Part shown: positions 58,728 through 64,000 of the stretch, piece after piece
How positions within the stretch are numbered: the first letter of the stretch is position 1
How the letters are laid out: every line of letters starts with the position of its first letter
Source of the DNA: Streptomyces sp. NBC_00557
GTDB taxonomy: Bacteria; Actinomycetota; Actinomycetes; Streptomycetales; Streptomycetaceae
Direction of reading: 5' to 3'
NCBI RefSeq assembly: GCF_036345995.1
Contig: NZ_CP107796.1
Span: forward strand, 3,100,001 to 3,164,000
Length of the DNA: 64,000 nt
Program-made: the position numbers and the translations under genes
Notes under the pieces: model-generated
What the model was told of the DNA's origin: nothing
The model's database searches: none
Seen by the model: only the letters and a program-made list of their open reading frames with translations

Positions 58728-59957
58728 TTACTTGGGGAGGGAATCGAGAGAGGGGCCGAGGATCCAGCTGGCGATCTCTCGGATCGCGCCGTCACCGCCG
58801 GGAACGGTGGTGACCGCGCGTGCGGCGCCGCGTACGACGTCGTGGGCGCTCGCGACCGCCACGGGCCAGCCGACGAGGGCGAAGCACGGCAGGTCGTTGA
58901 CGTCGTTGCCGACGTAGAGCACGCGCTCCGGCGCGATGCCCTGCTCCTCGCACCACTGCTTCAGCGCGAGGTCCTTGCGGTCGATGCCGTGCAGCACCGG
59001 GAGCTGGAGCTTCCGGGCGCGGGCGGCCACCACAGGGTTCTGTTCCGTGGACAGGACCAGCATCTTCAGGCCGCTCCGGCGGAGGGCCGCGATGCCGAGT
59101 CCGTCGCCGCGGTGCACGGAGACGAACTCCCGTCCTTCGGAGTCGATCAGCACCCGGTCGTCGGTCTGGGTGCCGTCGAAGTCGAGGACTACGGCGTCGA
59201 TGTCGTCGTAGGTGGGCAGCGAACCGGGGCGGTCCGCGTCGAAGAGGGGGGCCAGCGCGCGGGCGCGGGCGAGGTCGTGCGGGTCGTCGATCTCCAGCAC
59301 GCGCGCGGGGTCGGTGCGCACGAGTTCCGTACGGCCGAAGAAGCGGTGCTGGTGCTCGCGGAAGCCGGCCGCGTCCATCGCGTACGCGGCGCCGGTCTCC
59401 AGGAAGTCCTGGGGGCGGTCCTGGCGGCGCGGGCGGTAGGACTTGTCGTGGTTGACCCCCACCCCGCCCTCGGACTCGGCGTCGGCCTCGCGCCAGATGA
59501 AGCCGTGGAAGGGCGCCACGGTGACGGCCGTGTCGGCGCCGTTCTCGACGACCGCGCCGGCCACCCCGTCGATGTCCTCGCGGACGATGAAGGGGCTGGT
59601 GCACTGCACGAGCAGGACCACGTCGACGGGCGCGCCGTGCAGGGCTTCGTGGGCGTCCATGGCGTGCAGGACCGCGGCCTCGGAGGTCGCCGTGTCCCCG
59701 GCGATGGCGGCGGGCCGCAGCACGACCTCGGCGCCGGCCTCCCGGGCGGCGGCGGCGATGGCCTGGTCGTCGGTGGAGACGACGACGTCGGTCACCAGCC
59801 GGGTGGCCCGGCACTCGCGGACCGCGCGGGCCACCAGCGGGACGCCGCCGACGGGCGCGAGGTTCTTCGCGGGCACGCCCTTGGAGCCGCCGCGGGCGGG
59901 GATCACCGCGAGCACGCGGCGCACCGTCGCGCCTCGGCCCGCTTCCGGGTTGGACAT
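58728..59957 (-). CDS. Fused CMP-nonulosonate synthetase and HAD phosphatase
   Basis: A 409-residue two-domain enzyme. The N-terminal NeuA cytidylyltransferase (about 15-225) carries VLAVIPARGGSKGVPAKNL, TSPFIVREDID and FLETGAAYA. The C-terminal HAD phosphatase of the KDO-8-P/KdnB type (about 240-400) has VVLDFDGTQTDD, STEQNPVVAARA and VGNDVNDLPCF. The fusion joins dephosphorylation of the 9-phosphate sugar and its activation as the CMP derivative. This supports a NeuB that works on a phosphorylated hexose, as in Kdn synthesis. ATG 59957 has AAGGAG 6 nt upstream. Confidence 0.92.
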   Translation of the reverse strand: MSNPEAGRGATVRRVLAVIPARGGSKGVPAKNLAPVGGVPLVARAVRECRATRLVTDVVVSTDDQAIAAAAREAGAEVVLRPAAIAGDTATSEAAVLHAMDAHEALHGAPVDVVLLVQCTSPFIVREDIDGVAGAVVENGADTAVTVAPFHGFIWREADAESEGGVGVNHDKSYRPRRQDRPQDFLETGAAYAMDAAGFREHQHRFFGRTELVRTDPARVLEIDDPHDLARARALAPLFDADRPGSLPTYDDIDAVVLDFDGTQTDDRVLIDSEGREFVSVHRGDGLGIAALRRSGLKMLVLSTEQNPVVAARARKLQLPVLHGIDRKDLALKQWCEEQGIAPERVLYVGNDVNDLPCFALVGWPVAVASAHDVVRGAARAVTTVPGGDGAIREIASWILGPSLDSLPK

Positions 59958-59998
59958 GGGGTCTCCTTGGATGGTCCCTTGGAAGCCTTGGAGGGTGG

Positions 59999-61321
59999 TC
60001 ACAGCTCTCCCATCCGCCGGATCACCGGGGCGACCCGCTGCACGCCGTGGCGGTAGGCGCCGCGCGCGGCGCGGCGCACGATCTGGCGGACCGGTCCGGG
60101 CTCCTTGTCGGCGGCGGGCGCGCCGGGCAGCGGGACGCCGTCGGGGCCGAGGTGGTGCCGGGCGAGGATGCCGGGCAGATAGCCGGGCGCGGTCTCGGGG
60201 GTGTAGTAGGGGGTGAGGGGGGGCAGGCCGCCGGGGCGGTCGAGCAGCTTGGCGATGCGTTCGCGGGCGGCGTCGAAGGCCCTCTCGTACGAGCCGTCGG
60301 CGGCGACCCCCTGCCGGGCCACCCACTCCTCGTCCGGCGCCGGCCGGTGCCCGGCGTCGAGCTGGTCCCAGGAGGCGAGGCAGCCGGAGCCGGTGAAGTG
60401 GTGGTTGCCGAGCACCTCGCGCACGCCCAGGTCGGTCAGGATCACCGTGGGGATGCGGCGATGCAGGGCCTCCAGGGCGGCCGTGGAGCTGACCGTGACC
60501 AGCAGGTCGGTGCGGTCCAGCACCTCGCCCATGTGGCCGTACACCAGGCGGAAGTTGGCGGGCAGGTCCTTGCCCTGCGCCAGCTTCTGGTACGGCAGTT
60601 CCTCGATGTGGGTGGTGTGTTCGCCCGGCTTGGAGCGCAGCTTCAGCAGCACCTCGCGCTCGGGGTGCCTGCGGGCGTGCTCGATCAGCCGGTTCAGCAG
60701 GTACGTGCGGTCCTTGCGGCTGTCCGGGACGGACGGCTGGGCCGCGAAGACCACGGTGTACGGCTCGTGTTCGCCGGTGTACGGCGCCCCGCCGAGGAAG
60801 GGCAGGGCGACCTCGGTGACCGCGGAGGCGTCGGCGCCCACGCCCTCGTACACGGCCCGGAACCGGTCCGCGTCGTGGCGGGAGTTGGCGAGGACGAGGT
60901 CCGCGCCGTGCCGCAGCAGCAGTCCGTCGGCGAGCTTCTCGTAGACGACACCGACGTATCCGGTGACGACGACGGGGCGCTTGCCGGCGCCCGCCCAGGC
61001 GGCGCGCAGTCCGTGCAGCATCGCCTGGACGCCGCCGCCGACGAGCGCGAGGACGAGGATGTCGTACGGGTCCTCGCCGGAGTCGCCCATCGCGCGCAGG
61101 AACTCGACGCCGGTGACCTCACGCAGGGAGTCCGCCCGGACGCCGACCTCCTTCAGCTGACGGGCGGTCGGGGTGGCGCGTCCCCGCAGGAGGTAGCCGT
61201 CGAGCCGGATCCCGGCGTCCGTGGGGGCGAGGCGCTGCGCGGTGAGCGCGCCCCACTTCCACCGGGTGTCGGAATCGGCGAGGACGGCGACCCGCAGGGA
61301 CTTCGTAGCACTTGCTGGCAC
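59999..61321 (-). CDS. Putative GT-B glycosyltransferase (DUF6716-like)
   Basis: The 440-residue protein starts SLRVAVLADSDTRWKWGALTAQRL, has a Gly-rich turn VLALVGGGVQAMLHGL (about 85-100), and a C-terminal half with VFAAQPSVPDSRKDR, LKLRSKPGEHTTH and VSSTAALEALHRRIPTVILTD, the last being a donor-sugar-binding motif of GT-B enzymes. I recall this family as DUF6716 putative glycosyltransferase. GTG 61321 is chosen because TAGCGT ends seven bases before it; an ATG 13 codons up is the alternative. First gene of the minus-strand nonulosonate operon, divergent from the GT2 gene. Confidence 0.8.
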   Translation of the reverse strand: MPASATKSLRVAVLADSDTRWKWGALTAQRLAPTDAGIRLDGYLLRGRATPTARQLKEVGVRADSLREVTGVEFLRAMGDSGEDPYDILVLALVGGGVQAMLHGLRAAWAGAGKRPVVVTGYVGVVYEKLADGLLLRHGADLVLANSRHDADRFRAVYEGVGADASAVTEVALPFLGGAPYTGEHEPYTVVFAAQPSVPDSRKDRTYLLNRLIEHARRHPEREVLLKLRSKPGEHTTHIEELPYQKLAQGKDLPANFRLVYGHMGEVLDRTDLLVTVSSTAALEALHRRIPTVILTDLGVREVLGNHHFTGSGCLASWDQLDAGHRPAPDEEWVARQGVAADGSYERAFDAARERIAKLLDRPGGLPPLTPYYTPETAPGYLPGILARHHLGPDGVPLPGAPAADKEPGPVRQIVRRAARGAYRHGVQRVAPVIRRMGEL

Positions 61322-61519
61322 GCCGAAGACGCTAGGAAGCCATTCCGAGGTTCCGCCCAACCCGAATGCAACAAACGGTTAACAGCACATCGCCGAATGG
61401 CGAATCGGGCCGCGGGAAGGCCGGAAAAGCGTCCGGTTCACAGCTTCGCCACGTGCCGTTCACTCCGCATCAAGCGGACGGTCAAGACGAATGACGGGCT
61501 TCGTCCTAACGTTCAAGCC

Positions 61520-62497
61520 GTGGTCAAGCTCTCCGTCATCGTGCCGTTCTACAACGTGCAGCAATACGCGCCCGACACGCTCAGGAGCCTGAAGGCGAAC
61601 GCGCGTGAGGACTTCGAATTCATTCTCGTCGACGACTGTTCCCGCGACGGGACGCCAGAGATTCTCGCGCGCGCGGAGCGCGAGCTGCCCGGGGCGGTCC
61701 TCGTCCGGCACGAGCAGAACGGGGGGCTCGCGACCGCCCGCAACACCGGCATCGACCGGGCGCGCGGCGAGTACCTGACCTTCCTGGACGGCGACGACTG
61801 GCTCGCCCCGGGCTACTTCGCGCGGCTGGTGACGGCCATCGAGGACCTGGGCTGCGATTTCGTCCGCACCGACCATGTGCAGTGCACCGCGCGGTCGCGC
61901 ACGGTGAACCGGGTGCCGGTCGGCCGGCGGAACGTGGTGATGGACCCGCGCGAGGCGATCCTGCCCACCGACCGGTCGACGTCCGTGGACTACGCGTTCG
62001 CGTGGGCCGGGGTCTACCACCGCCGGCTGGTGGACAAGGGGCTGCTGCACTTCACCGACGGACTGCGCACGGCCGAGGACCGGCCGTGGATCTGGAAGCT
62101 GCACCGGGAGGCGGAATCCTTCGCCGCGGTGAGCCTGCTCGGCGTGTTCTACCGGCGCGGGGTGGCCTCCTCGCTCACCCAGATCGGCGACGTACGGCAA
62201 CTCGACTTCATTCGCGCGTTCGATCAGGTCATCGCGGAAACCGCCCAGGACCGGGACGCCGAACAGCTGTTGCCGAAGGCCGTCCGCACCTATTGCGCCA
62301 TCATTTCCCATCATCTGGGATCCATCGAAAGGTTCGAGCCCGCGGTGGCGAAGAAACTGAAATCCATGAGTGCCGCGGCCCTGCGGCGCATGCCGCAGGA
62401 CGTACTGGACGAGGCGCTGGACTCCATGGACCTCCAGCGCGCCACCAAGCTGCGCCGGCTGCGCCGCCGTCCCGCTCCCGCGGGGGCCGCCGCGTGA
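61520..62497 (+). CDS. GT-A glycosyltransferase, family 2
   Basis: The 325-residue protein has an N-terminal GT-A fold: LSVIVPFYNV (about 4-13), nucleotide-sugar Asp in VDDCSRDGTPEI (about 35-46), the DxD-type FLDGDDWLAPGYF (about 87-99), and the acceptor-side DRPWIWKLH. An Arg-rich C-terminal tail may touch membrane. TAACGT ends seven bases before GTG 61520 (leaderless). The stop overlaps the next gene (GTGA), so the two are coupled. It probably builds the glycan of the nonulosonate polymer. Confidence 0.88.
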   Translation: MVKLSVIVPFYNVQQYAPDTLRSLKANAREDFEFILVDDCSRDGTPEILARAERELPGAVLVRHEQNGGLATARNTGIDRARGEYLTFLDGDDWLAPGYFARLVTAIEDLGCDFVRTDHVQCTARSRTVNRVPVGRRNVVMDPREAILPTDRSTSVDYAFAWAGVYHRRLVDKGLLHFTDGLRTAEDRPWIWKLHREAESFAAVSLLGVFYRRGVASSLTQIGDVRQLDFIRAFDQVIAETAQDRDAEQLLPKAVRTYCAIISHHLGSIERFEPAVAKKLKSMSAAALRRMPQDVLDEALDSMDLQRATKLRRLRRRPAPAGAAA

Positions 62498-63828
62498 CCA
62501 CCCAGATCTTCCAGGCGTCGACGCTGTACGGCACGGCCACGCTCGCCGCCGCCCTGGACTCCGGCTGCTTCCGCCCGGCCGACCGGCGGATCCTGCTGGT
62601 CTGCAACAACGCGGCCACCCCCGAGACCACGCCCGCGCTGGACGAGGCGCCCGGCTTCGAGCGGCTGCGCGACCGGTTCGACGAGGTGATCTCGTACAAC
62701 GAGACCATCTTCCCGTTCCACCCCGGCGGCTGGACGCCCCGCGGGGACGATCTGCCGCTGTGGGAACGCTTCCTGCGCCACGAGTGGCGGCTCGCCGACG
62801 ACGACGTGGAGCTGGCCGTCGAGTCGATCCAGGTGAACCCCGCGCTGGGCCTCGCGCAGATCTTCACCGGCGCCCCGGTGACCGTCTACGCCGACGGCCT
62901 GATGAGCTACGGCCCCACCCGCAACAAGATCGACCCGCTGGTCGGCACCCGCGTGGACCGGGTGCTGCACCTGGACCTGGTCCCGGGTCTGAAGCCGCTG
63001 CTGCTCACCGAGTTCGGCGTGCCCGGCGAGCTGGTGCCGACCGCCGCCTTCACCAAGGTCCTCGCCGAACTGGCGCCGGTGGGCGATGAGCTGCCCGGGA
63101 TCGAGGAGCCCGCGCTGCTGCTCGGGCAGTACCTGTCGGCGCTGGAGATCCTCACCGCCGAGCAGGAGGAGAAGCTCCATGTGCGGATGCTGAAGGGAGC
63201 CGCCGCGCTCGGCCACACCAAGGTGGTGTTCAAGCCGCACCCGTCCGCCCCGGCCCGCTTCACCCGGCTGCTGGAGCAGGAGGCGGAGCGGCTGAAGGTG
63301 GAGCTGACCGTGCTCGACACCCCGGTCCTCGCCGAGGTGCTGTACCAGCGCATGCGTCCGGCGCTGGTCGTGGGCTGCTTCTCCACCGCCCTGCTCACGG
63401 CGCAGGCGCTGTACGGCCTGCCGGTCGCCCGCGTCGGCACGGAGCTGCTGCTGGAGCAGCTGACGCCGTACGAGAACAGCAACCGGATCCCGGTGACCAT
63501 CGTGGACGCGCTGCTGCCCGACCTCGGCGACCGTGCCGCGGTCACCGAGCAGCGCGCCGGGACGGACGTGGCGGCGCTCGGCGCGCTGATCGGCGCGGTG
63601 GGCTTCGCGATGCAGCCGAAGATCCACCCGAGGCTGCGCGGGCACGCCGAGACCTGGCTCGCCGCGAACCTGAACCAGCACACCATGCGCTACTTCAAGC
63701 GCCGGCGGCTGTCCTCGCTGGCGCTGCCCGGCGGGGTGCCCGCGCAGCTGGCGTTCATCCCGCGCAACGCGACGGTGCGCCGGATGGCGAAGAAGGCGCG
63801 CAGTCTGCGCAACTCGGTGCGCCGCTGA
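62494..63828 (+). CDS. Polysialyltransferase-like protein (alpha-2,8-polysialyltransferase family)
   Basis: The 444-residue protein begins IFQASTLYGTATLAAALDSG (about 4-23), resembling the start of the POLYST family. It has an ADGLMSYGPTRNKID segment (about 132-146), and a C-terminal half with VFKPHPSAPARFTRLLE and VVGCFSTALLTAQALYG (about 290-306), the His-Pro and SerThr-like motifs of bacterial polysialyltransferases. With NeuB and NeuA in the adjacent operon, it most likely polymerises or transfers a nonulosonic acid such as Kdn. GTG 62494 overlaps the GT2 stop. Confidence 0.85.
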   Translation: MTTQIFQASTLYGTATLAAALDSGCFRPADRRILLVCNNAATPETTPALDEAPGFERLRDRFDEVISYNETIFPFHPGGWTPRGDDLPLWERFLRHEWRLADDDVELAVESIQVNPALGLAQIFTGAPVTVYADGLMSYGPTRNKIDPLVGTRVDRVLHLDLVPGLKPLLLTEFGVPGELVPTAAFTKVLAELAPVGDELPGIEEPALLLGQYLSALEILTAEQEEKLHVRMLKGAAALGHTKVVFKPHPSAPARFTRLLEQEAERLKVELTVLDTPVLAEVLYQRMRPALVVGCFSTALLTAQALYGLPVARVGTELLLEQLTPYENSNRIPVTIVDALLPDLGDRAAVTEQRAGTDVAALGALIGAVGFAMQPKIHPRLRGHAETWLAANLNQHTMRYFKRRRLSSLALPGGVPAQLAFIPRNATVRRMAKKARSLRNSVRR

Positions 63829-63889
63829 CCCTCTCAGGTGAACGGCCGCTGACAGGTTGACGAACAGTCGGCCGGACGGCTCGGTCGAT

Positions 63890-63927
63890 GGTGTGAGGCG
63901 CCGGGTTCCGGCAAGGCGCCTTGCACC
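63890..63927 (+). terminator. Hairpin after the polysialyltransferase gene
   Basis: GGTGTGAGGCGCC (63890-63902) pairs with GGCGCCTTGCACC (63915-63927) with two mismatches; the right arm contains the palindrome GCAAGGCGCCTTGC (63911-63924). It lies 62 nt after the stop. The remaining bases to 64000 show no supported gene. Confidence 0.5.
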
Positions 63928-64000
63928 ATGGCTGTTTCATCCCCCGCTCTCGCCGCCGTTCCCGCACCCCCCACCCGCGGAACGGCCCCCGCACATGGAC

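Noticed and set aside
1..64000. tRNA, rRNA, CRISPR arrays, prophage genes or intact transposase genes
   Set aside because: I looked on both strands and saw none; the one mobile candidate is the short element at 24006-24148.

Overview
The window is a high-GC actinobacterial chromosome segment, almost certainly Streptomyces. The evidence is dense genes with G/C-rich third codon positions, frequent GTG starts, a sigQ-afsQ1-afsQ2 locus, an acyl-CoA carboxylase set with an epsilon subunit, a class III adenylate cyclase, and a gene order (hutH - GGDEF - enoyl-CoA hydratase - cyclase - birA - pccB - pccE - maf - accA2 - ... - deoC - ... - afsQ - ... - add - ... - nucleoside ABC operon - ... - neuB) that matches my memory of the S. 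coelicolor SCO493x to SCO488x neighbourhood read backwards. No rRNA, tRNA, CRISPR array, prophage or intact insertion sequence is visible. This is core chromosome, with one small candidate MITE.

Layout. 1-11.6 kb: S51-like peptidase, zinc alcohol dehydrogenase with a divergent MmyB-type XRE regulator, a large secreted subtilisin-like protease, a MacB-type ABC transporter, an L,D-transpeptidase lipoprotein, and a small LAXTG surface protein. 11.6-18.4 kb: hutH, a GAF-GGDEF diguanylate cyclase, enoyl-CoA hydratase, adenylate cyclase and birA. 18.5-24 kb: acyl-CoA carboxylase beta (pccB), epsilon (pccE) and biotinylated alpha (accA2) subunits with maf; BirA would biotinylate AccA2. 24-34.3 kb: DeoR-type regulator, LpdA-like flavoprotein, purine nucleoside phosphorylase, phosphosugar mutase, PH-domain membrane protein, deoC and two aldehyde dehydrogenase genes, the second lacking a catalytic domain. 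34.4-41 kb: small secreted proteins, a P-loop uridine-kinase-like protein, sigQ divergent from afsQ1-afsQ2-lipoprotein, VanZ and PspC proteins. 41-54 kb: adenosine deaminase, a hydrolase, a LysR/MFS pair, a SnoaL-type ECF sigma factor, a STAS protein, and a six-gene nucleoside uptake and catabolism cluster (BMP lipoprotein, ABC ATPase, two permeases, cdd, deoA). 54-63.8 kb: M20 amidohydrolase, a methyltransferase, and a nonulosonate (sialic acid or Kdn) glycopolymer cluster with NeuB, a NeuA-HAD fusion, glycosyltransferases and a polysialyltransferase-like enzyme, probably making a teichulosonic-acid-type wall polymer.

How they work together. The strongest system-level signal is a dispersed nucleoside-salvage regulon. 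The 12-bp palindrome CTACGCGCGTAG occurs exactly upstream of pnp, deoC and add, with one mismatch upstream of the ABC ATPase, and as a degenerate copy upstream of the BMP lipoprotein. Together these genes import nucleosides, deaminate them, phosphorolyse them, and convert deoxyribose phosphate through acetaldehyde to acetate. Several of these genes appear to be leaderless. Across the window I count 19 genes with a -10-like hexamer ending 6-8 nt before the start codon. The ABC ATPase gene has no ATG, GTG or TTG that preserves its Walker A motif and seems to start at ATC.
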